A stretch of 64,000 nucleotides of DNA from Rhizophagus irregularis (taxonomy: Eukaryota > Glomeromycota > Glomeromycetes > Glomerales > Glomeraceae). This document shows positions 46,560 to 59,026 of this stretch, one piece after another. The DNA lies in the NCBI RefSeq assembly GCF_026210795.1, contig NC_089431.1, positions 2,046,001-2,110,000 on the forward strand, read 5' to 3'. A program made the translations under genes and the position numbers. The notes under the pieces were generated by a model, which had not been told where the DNA came from, made no database searches, and saw only the letters and a program-made list of their open reading frames with translations. Position 1 is the first letter of the stretch. Every line of letters begins with the position of its first letter.

Positions 46560-48691
46560 ATGTCTAGAAACCTTGCTAGAAGAGGTGGCGGCAGCTATAA
46601 CCCTAACAGTAATAAGGCTGCTCGTCAAGAAAAGAAAAATAATAAAAAACAACTCTCCGATAACTCTGGTTCTGATAGTGATAATAATTCTCAAAAACGT
46701 TCCCGTATACTTACAAAAGACTCCATGGATGAAGACTATGAAGATTTCGTCGCCGACGCGCTGGCTGACGGTGGTTTAGTTGGTTCAACTTCGACCGCTA
46801 TTCCTCAACAAAATAATTCCCGCAGCACCGCCCAAGAAAATACTCAAGCTTCTACCCCGAATAATTCTGCTGCGCCTACTGCGCCTGGCCAAGACGCGTT
46901 TTCTGGAGCTAACGCGTCTATTCATGCACCTCGAAACAAAGAAAATAACTCATCCCCTAACGCGTCCCCTAATATGGACGAGAATGATGGTACATCGCCC
47001 GATCAGGCTGTCGATCCCTCCCCCACCATTACTATTAATCGTCAAGATTTCCTGGCTGCGGCTGCGCCCAACTCCGCTCCCCAAACTCTAGAGAAACTTA
47101 AAACTAATAAGGCAATCATTGATGCCGTTAACAATTTGTTTTTAGAAACATATGAATCATACACCGGTCGGGCTCGTATGACTGGTTCAGGGGACGCTAA
47201 ACGTCTCATCATTCACTTCCATACTGCGGAGGCTCGTGACTTGTGTATTGGTTCCACACACTCCGATTTTCCGGACCTACAATTCCACCTGTACGATCCC
47301 AAACAGCTCCGGTCCGATGAAGACCTCCGTGCAATTCAAGTCACAGATATTCCGTTTTTCATTACTAAACCCCAACTACAATCCTATTTCAAGAAATTTG
47401 GCAACCTGCTATCCCTTCATCTCTATTCAAGGAAAGGTGCCAAAATGCAACAAGCCCGCATCGTCTATGATCATGCCGATGCCATCGCCCGTTTTACCAC
47501 CCAATGGGCAGTTTATTGTTTTTCCACCTGTTTGCGCGTTACTCCCTGTCACTATTCAGTGAAACAAAAAGCTGCTCGTCGAGAATTTGTTGCTGTCCTC
47601 TCTGGACTCCCTGCTAACACTAAAGATATCCATCTCGCTCCGTTAGTTAAAGAGCATGGAGCTAAAGCTATTAACATTCCTCTTTCTCTAAACTCCTATA
47701 AACCTAAACCATGGGCTTATGTTACTTTCAATTCACAAACGACAATGGATGCCGCTATGGAACAAACAATTGGATTCCATGGTCGTACTCTTTGGTGGGG
47801 TACTTCCAATAATTCGAAAGCCCTCTGCCACAGATGTGGTAAGCTCGGTTGTGCTCCTACCTCCTGCCCGCTCAATCAACGCCGCGGACGCTCACGTACA
47901 CGTGACCCTGTTGCCGCCCTTAAAAAACGTTTCAACATTGGCCATAGACCTGCTCAACAAAGAGCTCCGCGTAATAATTCTCGGTCTCGCTCTCGCTCTA
48001 AATCCCGAGATCGTTCTGCCTCTGCTCAACGTCCGAATTCAAACCCCAACCGCTCTAATAATAATAATAATAGCTCTAACAATACTAAACCCTCCTCCTC
48101 TGGTCCAGCTCACTTCTCCTCAACTGCTCATGGACGCACGCCTTCCAATACTCGAAAAGGCAAAGATCGATCTGTTTCCTTTTCGTCCAATGGTCGTGCT
48201 CCACTCCTGGATCCGAATTCTCCTAATGCTCTTGAGGCTGCCCTTAAGATTCTTAATGTTTTAAAGAATCTTCAACAAGATGTTGCTCGTGTGGAATCCC
48301 GCATTTCAAATCTTGAACTTAACAATCAACGGCTATCTGCCATTGAAGCCCATTTAGGCATCAATCCTCCCTCCACTCCTGTTATCAATTCTGAACCTGA
48401 TCGGATGGAAGAAGACCCTCCTGAAACTACTGGTACCTTAATCCCACATCCTAATGCTCCCTTATCTTCTGGTGCAAAGAAATCCTCTTCCCCCAAATCT
48501 ACACTCAATAATGTTCCGCACTCGCCTCCACTTCCACTCCTAACCCTTCCCCGCAAGACGAATTGAACTCGGTTATTCAAGATCAAAAAGCGATTAAAGA
48601 TACCTTACAATCGCTCACTGGTTCCATCCAAGGTTTTATTGCTTCTCTTGGTGGTTCTCCCTCCGAACGAGCTTCTGCTCTTTCGCAATAA
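46560..48691 (+). CDS. LINE ORF1: RRM-like nucleic-acid-binding protein with zinc knuckle
   Basis: ATG 46560 opens 668 codons to TGA 48566. The N-terminus is Ser/Asn-rich and disordered. About residues 175-420 contain two RRM-like folds (RAIQVTDIPFFITKPQLQSY; REFVAVLSGLPANTKDIHLA). Next comes a zinc knuckle, CHRCGKLGCAPTSC, with spacing CX2CX4CX4C, so Cys replaces the usual His. An Arg/Ser tract (NNSRSRSRSKSRDRSAS) and a coiled coil (NLQQDVARVESRISNLELNN) follow. Just before the stop, another frame is open and continues as QDELNSVIQDQKAIKDTLQS to TAA 48691, so the last 50-60 residues were probably lost by a frameshift near 48515. ORF1 proteins coat LINE RNA. Confidence 0.85.
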
Positions 48692-48738
48692 CTGATTTCT
48701 CACCTCCTTTCCCCGTACTTTATTATCATTGTGTTCTA

Positions 48739-51700
48739 ATGATTGACAATTTTAATTATGATACGTTTGTTCGGAACTCACCCAACCCTGTAGATACTTA
48801 TAATTTTTCAGAACATGAATCTTTATTTACTACCTTAAATTCTTCTCCTATCCCCAATTCCTTTAATATTTCATCCTTTAATATTAATGGCCTTCGACAT
48901 AATAGTCAAGTTAAAATTGAACAAATTTTAAACTTTTTCAACCTCAAACATATTTCCTTTGGTGGTATCGTAGATACCCATTTATCCCCCAAACAAATTC
49001 ATTTTTTATCTAAACGCCTTCCTAATTATACTGTCTTTTCCTCTGACATGATAAAACTAAACAAGTCAAATCTACTGGTGGCGTTTCCCTTTTTATTGAA
49101 AAATCTCTTGCTTCTCATGTACAAGATTTTGTTTCACATTCCTCACGTATTTTATCTGTTGACCTTTATTTTAAAGGCAACATTAAATTGCGTATTTTTG
49201 TTATATATATCCCTCCTATTTCCGATTCTAAATTACGATCTGAAACCATTGATCTCCTTTTACAATTGTTAGTGCATACTAAACAACAAAATTTTTATCA
49301 CGCCATTTGTGGCGATTTTAATATGCATTTAGACATTTATTACCCTATTTATTTTAACCGCCCTTCTGTTGCTTCTCAACGGTCTTATCGTTTGTTGCAT
49401 CATCTTTTATCTCATGGTTATGAAGAAACCATTCCTGCTAATGCTTCTGATTCACTAGGCACCTTCCACCGTGATGACCAGATTACTCGCATAGACTATG
49501 TTTGGTCCTGCCCGATGCTAAAAAGCTTTGCTCTCACTTCCTACATATTCGACGCCCATGATACCTGCTCTTCTGATCACAATCCTGTCATCACGTATTT
49601 TGATGATTCACTCTTGGCTGCATCTATCAAGGTTGCTCGTGCTAAACAACTTCAACGTCGAACTCGCCGCGTTTTCAAATTTGATTCAGTCACTACTCAA
49701 CAATGGGAATCCTTTTCCACTCACACTGACTCTCTTTGCGATGTTCTTCCTTCTACTTTTTCAACATGGCACATCAATCATCAATGTGAATACTTGCATT
49801 CTCGTATCGTGAAAGCTGCTAATGCTTTTCTTCCATCTGTCATGGTCGGTAATCAACACACACCTACGGTGCCTAAAGATTTGGAAGCTTTAACTCAACA
49901 TTATCGTTTCCTCAGCCATCTTTTGCATTCGATACGCTTATTGTGCAAATATCCTTCTACATATTTTAATAGATATGAACATGTTTGGTCCATACATTTC
50001 ATTCGACTTCAAAAAATTCTTCATCTTTATAAGAAGGTTATCCCCTCTCCCCCTATTTTACCTACTTCTTTAGCCACATGTAGGCAAGACGGTTTTATTT
50101 CTTTATTAGAATCCTTAAAGATTATTTCCAGTGCCCTTTATGGCCTCCTTCTTCTCAAAGAAAAAGATTTTCAAGATTCTTCTATTCGTGCCAAAGTGGA
50201 TGATAGGGACAACAATTTTGAATCTGATATTTCCTCATTCATTAATTCAGCTCTCTCAAGGACTCGACGTCGTATCACATTATATCGAATCTTTATTGAC
50301 CACCCTACACAACCTAAACTCCTAACGAACCCGCATGATATTGATGACGCTGTTATCAACCACTTCCAGAATTCCGTACCTATTAAATCATCTCCTCCTG
50401 ATAATATTTCAGCTCTTCCTGAAAAATGGTCTTCTGCTTATCGCCCTATGGATGATGTGAATTCTTCTATTTATGATTCTTTGTTGGATCCTCCTTCTCT
50501 TGATGAATGGTTGTCTACGGTCTCTTCTATGCCTAACGACAAAGCTCCTGGTCCTTCTATGATTACTTATGAGATGCTTAAGCATCTGGGTTCCAGCGCT
50601 TCAGCTTTGGTCTTAATCCTGGTCCAGTCATGCTTCCATACTGCAGATATTCCTGATTTATGGCATCAAGCTATGGTTTTCCCTATCCCTAAACCTCACG
50701 AATGGAAATGTCAACTCAAGAATACAAGACCTATTACTTTACTTGAAGTTATTAGGAAATCTTTGGTCAAACTCTTTTATAATCGTCTCGCTTCCATTTT
50801 GGCTTCGAATGAAGTTCTCAAAGGAGGAAACTTCGCCGGTCTCCCTGGTGGTTCTTGTCGTGACCCTTTTGTCGTCCTGGAATCTATTATCCATGATGCT
50901 CATGTCAACAAATCGCCGCTTTGGATCCTTTCACAAGATATTTCAAAGGCTTTCGACTCGGTTGATCTCAAGATGTTGCGTTTTGCTTTAGAACGCATTA
51001 AACTTCCTGCTTCTGCTACCAAGTTTATTTTATCCCTTTTTATGAAACGCTCTAATCGCGTTTTTACTGCTCATGGAACTACACCTTCTTACCGCGTTCG
51101 TATTGGTATAGATCAAGGCGAAGTTATCTCTCCCTTACTCTGGGTTATATATATGATCCTTTATTCGACTGTTCTTAAGAATGAAATGATGGATCCGTAT
51201 ATACTTCATGCTCCTTCTTTATCTAATCCCTTGGCTGAGACAAATTCAGATGGATTACGCATTAACAACTTGGTCTTTATGGACGATTCCACTTTAATTT
51301 CGTCATCTAAATCTGGAATGGAATCGATGCTTTCTATTACGGAAGAATTTTATCAGATTAATAATACTTCCGCTAATCACAACAAATATGTTTTAATTAC
51401 TAATTCGTTGCCTCCCACTTCAGCTCCTTCGCCTTTTCCAGTCGTGTTTGACTTGCAATTATCTGGACTGAACAAAGTACCTTCCATTTCTATTGTGCCT
51501 ATTTCCATGCGAATAGTTCTTTCTGCTTCCCTGGGCTGTGGTTCAATGTCGCTTGATCTCGTGATTTTGTCAGAAAGCAAGTTGCTCGATGTAACTCGCG
51601 CTACCGTTCGTCCTGCCAAATTATCTGCTAAGCAAGTAGTTTATTTACACAACACTATCCTTATTCCGAAATTGGAATATCGCATGCAAGTACACACACT

Positions 51701-54347
51701 CTCGAATCTGAATGTCGTCGGCAACCAGCAGTATCCGTTCCTTGGTTAAACATAAGGCCAATTTTTCACGTGTACTCCCGATTCTATTTTGTTTTTATCT
51801 CAAGGCTTGGGATTGATTAATTTATTTTTTCATCAATCACAAACACATTTAACTAATTTGTTTTTATTAGCTAATTCTTCTTCTTTTTTTGAAAAAATTT
51901 AAAAATTTTTATTTTTATATAGATTACGCTTAATTCAATTTTCTTTTTTGATTCCCATTTCTCCATTGTTAGTTAAAGATTGGACTTTATGGTCTAAACT
52001 TTTCGCTTTTAAACAGGATTATATCGCTTGCACTATCGCCCTCCTGACCACCACTCCTTTCAAATTGTCGTGTTCACGACTTTCAACTTTGCCTGACCTT
52101 ACTATATCTGATGGTCATACGCCTTTATTTGACGTTATGACTCCAAAAATTTTTATATCTTACTTTCGACGTCTTAGAAGTTTGCAACTTTATTACCTAT
52201 CTCAATTCATCACGCCTCAAGGAACCCATATGATCACTTGGAATGTTTATTTATCCAATCTATTAAGTAGGAAAGGCCATCGAGTCCTCCCGCATAAATG
52301 GTTCAATGACATCCACCAACGCGTCACTGTTCCGAATTCCAATTCTCTGCTCTTGGATCAATTTTCTTCTGATGCTATCCCTTCGAACATTGATTTGGCT
52401 CCAGCCTTTGGTTCCTCTAGAAAATCCATGAAACGGATCGACTTTAAACGAAGATGGTTCTCCTCTTTTTGGAAAACAACTTAGCAAACAACAATATTCC
52501 TGCAAGATTGTCCATTGGACCTCTGATTGTGCGACTCGACCTAATGATGTTATCACGCTTACTCCGTCCCGGTTGTTCTAAACACGTACCGGTTACCCAT
52601 ACTAAAAACAACCCATCAGATGTTACTCCTCTATGTATCATCCCAAAACTTTCTCCTCTTAGATCTTTACTTCTCCCAACAACGCAGGAGCGTATTAGAC
52701 ATGACACCACCACTATTACTTCTCCTTATACTTGGGCGGACCTTGACGAGATTGTAAGATCCTATTATGGTCGTTTGGTCATTCTACCTAATTTTTCACA
52801 AGAAGATGTGGTTACTCTCCCTTCTCCTTCTCCTTCTCCCTCCTTGGCTTAGCGCTCTCTTGCTTTTGCTGCCTCACCGTTAGCAACTCCTCCTGATAAT
52901 CATTATTGTTTTTATACTGATGGTTCTTTAATTAACCTCGCACTCCCGATGTTTCTATGGGTTGGTCGGTACAAGTCCTGATGGCGCTGGTTTTTTCCAA
53001 TCTATCGCTGCTCACGCTCATGGAATTTTTCACAATTGGCCTTCTTCTACAAGAGCTGAAATCGCTGCTATACATGCTGCTCTTACAGTCACTCCTCCGT
53101 CTTCAACGGTCACTATTCATACTGACTCTCAATCTGCCATAGATGGTCTTCGTCTATGTGCTACCTTTTCTTATTCCAATAGTAGGCTTTATTACAAGAC
53201 CACCAATTTTGAACTTTGGGCTATTATTGAACATCTCATTTCCTCCAAATCTTTATCCGTCACGGCTGTTAAAGTGAAAGGTCACTCTGGTAATTTCTAT
53301 AATGACTACGCGACTCTCTGGCCAACTCTCGCGCATACTTCTTCTTCAGCAATTCTTCTTTCTGATCTGGATCAAGTATCTCCTCACGATTTCTTATTAA
53401 AATATGATGATATTTTATGCGAATCCAACCCACGACGCCTATTTAAGCAATATTCGCAAATGCTGTGGATGCATAGATTAACGCGTTTATCGCATTTTAA
53501 CTTTACCATTGCTTTATCCTCTATCTCAGATTTCGTGATTGATTGGGATCTTACCTGGTTCTCGCTAAATTCTGAACCTCAGCATGATGCTTCATTTACT
53601 CGCGCTCATGCTTCCCTTCATCGCACCTTCAAATTCAAACTCTTTTTGGAAGATTTGCCTACCTTGGAACATCTTAAAAGAATTCGCCCGGACTTGTATA
53701 TTGACATCTTATTGTGTCGTTCGTGCCTCGACTCCAAGGAAGATTTCATGCACTTGTTTATGTGCAAATGTAGACGAATCGCTATGGAACAGATTCTCCT
53801 CTCCTACCAACATCACTTTATCAACAAACTTCAAGAAGCTGGTGATCTCGTTAAGAAAGATCCCTCTTTAATTATTAACAAATTTAAATCTCTTCCTTGT
53901 TGGTCCTTTTCTTCTTCAAATTGGACTTCATATAGCCTTGTCCGTGGCTGCCTTCTGAAATCTTTTGTCGAATTTTTTGATGAACTTTCTATTCCACGTA
54001 ACTCTGCGATGAAGGTTATCTCTGCTATCCACAATCACTTTATCCAAAAAATCAGAAAACGAATTTGGCTTCCGCGCTCCTATGATAAATCTAAATGGGA
54101 AGACGCGATGAATATTACTCATAAACTCAAACTCTCTCGGCCTTCTAATTTGCCAAAGTCCACATACTTACCCTTCTCAACTTTACCTCCTCCGACCCTT
54201 TCCGATGCCGCACGTGACTCCGACGTTGATTATTTAAAGAACTCGATGAAATATGGTTTGCCTTGGTTTAATCACTATTCGGGTTTTATGGGTCGTCTAA
54301 CGGTGCAACTTACTAACAGCTTTAGCAGGGTGGTGTGTCGATTTTAA
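48739..54347 (+). pseudogene. LINE ORF2: APE endonuclease, reverse transcriptase, RNase H (frameshifted)
   Basis: Starts MIDNFNYDTFVRNSPNP 48 bases after ORF1. The endonuclease has SSFNINGLRHNSQVKIEQIL, CGDFNMHLD, RIDYVWSCP and SSDHNPVI. The reverse transcriptase has NTRPITLLEVIRKSLVKLF, GLPGGSCRDPF, LSQDISKAFDSVDL and LVFMDDSTL (FMDD catalytic box). A zinc-knuckle-like CPGCSKHVPVTH comes from a neighbouring frame. The RNase H has FYTDGSLIN, RAEIAAIHAAL and HTDSQSAIDGL. Its last motif, GHSGNFYNDYAT, has Thr where the catalytic Asp is expected. Frameshifts lie near 49070, 51710, 52480 and 52935, and a stop is at 52852. The C-terminal region after RNase H is intact (CRSCLDSKEDFMHLFMCKCR). The coding potential of all domains is visible but no continuous protein can be made. 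Confidence 0.9.
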
Positions 54348-54617
54348 TAATGGGCGCATTGTTCGTTGGTTTGTTTGCATAGTTGCCTCTTCTTAGGTTG
54401 AAATATATTTAGGCGGGAGATCAGGATAGTTTTAGTGTTATGCGATTTTTTCCTTTTCGAATTAATTTTATAGCTTTATTACTGTTTTGGAGACTATATA
54501 GTTTTGTTTTTAGTTAATTTTATTTTTCTTTTTTTGTACTTTGAAAATTTTATTTTATTTTTGTAAGTTCGATAAATAAATTTAATAAAGATAAAGGCTA
54601 CTATGCCATGTTTGCCT

Positions 54618-54635
54618 TGAATTGCTTTTTCTGCC
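54618..54635. repeat. Right 18-bp target-site duplication of LINE
   Basis: Identical to 46455-46472 and followed by host sequence that continues the MULE frame. Confidence 0.9.
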
Positions 54636-55530
54636 AGTTTATTTATCATTGGAGAAAGCTTATTCATTGTTTCCTCAGTGAATTCCACTATATGATCATC
54701 ATAAGGTGAAATAAATACATCAGAATCCTTTGATTGTTTAACATAGTAATAATCATTATGGTTGGTAGATTCAACCATATTCATCAAAAAACAAAACCTT
54801 CCTTTATTTAATCTTTTTTGTTGATCAGATGTTAAAATAACTGGCAGATTTTGCTAAATTTTTTTTTAAAAAAATATTAGTAAAAATACAATTTAATAAA
54901 AAGAAGTATTTAAAATTACCTGTTTATTACTAGTCCAGTTTCAAAGTTATTTGGCCCACTATTTTCTGTCAAATTATCCCAAACTCAAAACAGTTTGTTT
55001 TCTTGAATAATTAGATTCAATTGTACAATGTATTCTTTTTGTAAAATTGTTGTCATTCATGGTACTGAATTATTTGAATAGTCGTATAAAATCCTTCCAG
55101 CATCAATAAAATTTAACCTCCACTTATCACACATCCAATTATTTTTTACACTATTAATTATTAGATCCTTTTTATTATTTTTGATAGGTAAAGTTTGTAT
55201 ATGATCACAAAAAAGCAAAAACATATCATGTGAAATATTATCTGATCAATATCGTCCAATAATTTTAAAAGCTATTGCAATAGGATATCTAATAAAACAT
55301 AAGTTTAAATTATTATTAAATTAAAAAAAATAAGAAAAATTAAATTTAAATTACCTAAATTGTTGAGGAATTTGCCATTCTCTAAGATGATTACCTAATG
55401 TTTGCATAATATGAAATCAACATAAAATAGCACCGCATGTTAAACTTTCTATTCCAAGTTTCGAAGGTCTATGCTTATCTATCATCATATATGGATTCCA
55501 TAAATTATTTTGAAACCTTTTGCATCATGT
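54618..55530 (-). pseudogene. MULE-type transposase relic, host of the LINE
   Basis: Minus-strand pieces in order: MMIDKHRPSKLGIESLTCGA and ILC, stop, FHIMQTLGNHLREWQIPQQF (about 55500-55370), typical of the MULE catalytic region. After a short intron, YPIAIAFKIIGRY and SHDMFLLFCDHIQTLPIKNN follow. Near 54787-54618 come DSDVFISPYDDHIVEFTEET and MINKLAEKAIQ, which continue beyond the LINE into the SWIM finger at 46350-46472. Scattered stops show decay before the LINE arrived. The N-terminal part is lost or lies in unrecognisable sequence near 55560. Confidence 0.7.
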
Positions 55531-55756
55531 AGATCTTCATAATACGAATTTTTTTTTTTTAAAAAAAAATTTATTTGCAAGGTTCAGAGTCTTTAAGGCA
55601 AATTCGTCCAATATTCGGCACATAATCTGCAACATACAGGGAAATCAGAACTAAAAAAAGAGTCATATTTCTTTTTTTTCTTTTTTTGAAAAAAAAATTT
55701 TTTTTAATGAACGTTAGTTAACGTTCAGTTTGTAAGTCAAGAATATAATAGAGCCT
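55531..55756. other. Low-complexity spacer with hairpin
   Basis: Long T and A runs and a small palindrome, TGAACGTTAGTTAACGTTCA (about 55707-55726), which resembles the AACGTTAGTTAACGTT hairpins of element B. Confidence 0.4.
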
Positions 55757-56796
55757 ATTGTCAATTTTAATTTGGAGGTATATCACCTCTGAAATTTTAA
55801 TTGCCAGTCCGTCATTCAACAGTACAAAATTAATTTGTAGATCTGACGCATATTTTATATGAATTACATTAATTGGCATATTTTAATGTTGATTTTGTCC
55901 CACAAAGTCACGTTTAAATATAACAATAACTCACTAATCAATAACATTAAACATGAATAAGCCACAAAAAAAAATTTTTTTATTGTTCGATATAAAATTT
56001 AACAAGTTTACCTTGGAGGAAGTTACCATTCCACCTTATATTTTAGTTAAGGTAAGATTTTTTATATATGAATTTTGCAAATTTTTACAAGGTTTTTTTT
56101 ACATTATTGAAAAATATATATTATTTTCTTTACCAAATTAACAAAATAACAAAAAAAAAATATTTTTTTTTATTTTTCTTTTTAGTTTTTTTTTGGCACA
56201 CCATGATCTTACCAGTTTTGGAAAACACACTTAGGTAATGTAATACCTTCTTCTAGTAAATTTTTGAAGTATTTATGTTGTTGTGATGTATTTTTAAAAT
56301 AGTGCAAAAACCATTCCAGAGCAATAGTATTTAATATATAAAAATCTGTCAAAATTAATTATAGATTGCTGATCATTTTGTACTGTTGAGTGGCGGACTG
56401 GCAATTAATTATTTTTAAATAAAAAAAAATTTTTTTATATATTATAGGCTTTGGATGGAACCTATCGATGAGTTTGAAATTCAGAGGTATGCTTATCTCC
56501 GAAACTTAATTTATTTAAAAAAAAAAATAATAATTTTTTATTTATATTATATAGGTTCCGGATGGAACCTATTGATGATTTTGAAATTTAGAGGTATATT
56601 AACTTCCGAATCTTTAATTTATTTTAAAAAAAAATAATAATTTTTTATTATATTATATAGGTTCCAGATGGAATCTATTGATGATTTTGGAATTCAGAGG
56701 TATACTTACCTCTGAAATTTAATTTATTTTTTAAAAAAAAAATTATTATTTTTTATATTATATAAGTTCCAGATGGAACACATGAGGAATATTCTG
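55757..56796 (+). repeat. Tandem array of 106-bp units, exon-like core, interrupted by a MITE
   Basis: Units start at 56448, 56555, 56661 and 56766 (period 105-107). A first, partial unit at 55757-55800 was split by the MITE 55801-56404. Each unit reads TTATATTATATAG, then about 38 nt of GTTCCGGATGGAACCTATTG and TTTTGAAATTCAGAG, then GTATACTTACC. It therefore looks like an acceptor, mini-exon and donor on the plus strand, with introns of about 67 nt. The last unit is cut by the MITE at 56799. Confidence 0.7.
55801..56404. mobile_element. 604-bp MITE with TTAA flanks
   Basis: The left TTGCCAGTCCGTCATTCAAC pairs with the right end (inverted TTGCCAGTCCGCCACTCAAC), a repeat of about 29 bp continuing AGTACAAAAT. 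TTAA lies outside both ends (55797, 56405). Starting TTGCC and the TTAA context match the element at 45552-46113. It is inserted in the first unit of the tandem array. Confidence 0.75.
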
Positions 56797-56798
56797 TA

Positions 56799-57122
56799 TT
56801 TTTCCAATATTAAGCACCCCCCGAAATTAAGCACCCCTTTACTTTGCATGATATCAAGCATAAACTGAAAATAAGCATCTCTCCGACTACTTATTGATTT
56901 TATTATATTATCGAAAAAAACAAAAATTACAAAATTACATTATTATTGAAAAATATATTTACAAATAAAAGAATTTAACTACTGAAACTTTTTTTTTGCA
57001 AAATTTTTTTAAATTAATTTAAAGACGTTTAAAAGGCATTTTTCTAAACTGTCGAAATTAAGCACCCCCTTAAACTTTTCGCACAAAATCCCTGTAAAAA
57101 GGGGTGCTTAATATTGGATAAA
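56799..57122. mobile_element. 324-bp MITE with TTAAGCACCCC inverted ends
   Basis: The left end TTTTTCCAATATTAAGCACC and inverted right end TTTATCCAATATTAAGCACC differ at one site over 22 bp. TA lies outside each end. ATTAAGCACCCC is repeated inside both ends. Probably a Tc1/mariner-type derivative (inferred from the TA). Confidence 0.75.
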
Positions 57123-58339
57123 TATGGTATCTGGTAGAACTGTTACTGGTCAACCATGCTTCTGAAAGTTGTACAGACAGATAACAGATTATAAAGAAGA
57201 TTGAATAGAGAACTATATGAAGATATTAGGAGATGGCTTCTCAAACAATTTGTAACTTGTATCCATTAGATGCAACAGTGGAGAAATTACCTTATATCAG
57301 TTCCTATGTAATTCATATTCAGATAGTATTGATGAGCCCTTTACTACATTCTATGAAAATTATGAGTAATCCGATAACTAAGAACTTTGTTTCTCATGCC
57401 TTAGGAGCTATCAGGTTAAAAGCCAATATGTTAAGAATTGACTTTGAAGGTACTTGTAATGCTTAATGGTCCATATTACCTTTAGAAAAGATTTGTAGAA
57501 GGACTCCAATACCTTTTATTATTTTTTTTGTTATCCAGAAGGCAATTAGACTTCAGGGCTTCATATTAAGAGAATAATAATTTCACTGTTTCAGCTTTTA
57601 GAGTTTCTGCAATTTTACTAGTTGTATCCTATACATGATGGTGAATTAACCCATGGTAATTTGGCAATACACCATATAATGCTGAAATATATTACATCAA
57701 ACCCAATCTAAAATAGCATATGCTGAATTCCCATAATGCCGATTTGTGCTGATTTAGTGAATTAACATAATGCCGAATTACACCAATTTGGTGAATTGGC
57801 GTAATGCTGATTGGTCATAAATCATAATTGTCAAAAGTTAAATTATTTTAGTGACACAACTGATATACAACTTCCATATAAAGGTAGACAATTTTTTTTT
57901 GTAAAATTTAGGAGTCAAAGGTGTTTCTTTTTTATGAATTTTTTAAATCTGTTTGATTTTTAGCGAGATCATTGCCAATATAATCAATGTATAATTTCCA
58001 TATAAAAGTAGGTTTTGATTTTGTATAATTTAAAGGGATTTAAGGGTGTTTTTTTTCCTTCAGAAAAACTGCATGACTTTACCAAAAACTTCTTTCCTGA
58101 TAGGATTTTTAATAATTTATAGACGAAACTCTTTTTACTAGAGAACTAGTTTTGTCATTTAAATGGAACTTATTCTTCTATTTTTATGTAATTTAACCGG
58201 TAAGTATTAAATTGCTGGCATAGTGGAATATAGTGCATAATTTACTTACAGATACTGTACGTTACTTCTTTATTATGGTTATTTGAAGCTTTTTTATTAT
58301 TATTTTTATTTGGAAATATTTCTAACATTTTTTCTTTTT
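57123..58339 (+). other. Degenerate sequence between MITE and hAT relic
   Basis: Between 57200 and 57560 short plus-strand segments look formerly coding (ELVSIRCNSGEI-like; DEPFTTFYENYE; SFSCLRSYQVKS), with many stops. I do not recognise the family. From 57640 to 57800 AATGCCGA/GGTGAATT words recur. The rest is AT-rich. Confidence 0.35.
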
Positions 58340-59026
58340 ATTATTTTCAGATATTGCTTTCTTGGACAATAAGAATTACCATTGATGTTGAAGGAATACT
58401 TAAAAAACAAGAAAATCTTTTACTTGGTAAATAATTTTTTTTTATTTATTATATCTCCAATAAATATTAATATTATTTTTATTTCAATATTAAGTGTTGG
58501 ACAGATGGATAAGTAGCAACCATCATTTTTATTTTTCTTTAGTTGTAATTACTCTTGAATGAAAAGGTATGTAATTAAAGTTAAAGACTGTTCAAAAAAC
58601 TCTCACACTGGTCTTTTTACAGCAGAAGAAATAAAGAAAGTCCTTAAAGATATAGGCCCACAGCGTTTTTCTTCAGTAGTGTCAGATGGTGCTAGCGCTA
58701 TGCAATTAGCTAAGAGATTAATATCTGAAGAATATCCTAAAATTTTGCCAGTTCATCACATGCAATTAATTTGTACTGATATTATGAAAAAAAATCCATT
58801 TTCAAATAATATACTTATTAACTATCAGAAATTTGTTACTTATTTTGCTGAGTCACATCAATCTGAAGCTACTCTTCATGTAGAAATCAAAAAAGAGTTA
58901 ATTGTTGGAGGTGGATTAAAAAGGTCTGTTAAAACAAGATGGAGTATTGCTTGGGATTGCTGTACATCAGTATTACATTTAGAAACTATTTTCAAAAATG
59001 TAAGTGAAATTGTAGTTAATTTCTAA

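Larger units (their letters stand above)
46473..54617 (+). mobile_element. Full-length LINE (non-LTR retrotransposon), 8.1 kb
   Basis: Delimited by an exact 18-bp duplication. It contains a leader of about 87 bases, ORF1, ORF2 (endonuclease, reverse transcriptase, RNase H), and a 3' UTR that ends near AATAAATTTAATAAAGATAAAG-type sequence before a short unique stretch. Codon use is markedly more GC-rich than in the flanking DNA. ORF1 is almost intact and ORF2 has several frameshifts, so this copy is inactive but not old. It is inserted in a MULE-type pseudogene on the opposite strand. Confidence 0.92.

Noticed and set aside
46573-48264. Several 68-181-codon plus-strand frames within LINE ORF1
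   Set aside because: Shadow frames of a long GC-richer coding region; the 668-codon frame has RRM-like and zinc-knuckle motifs.
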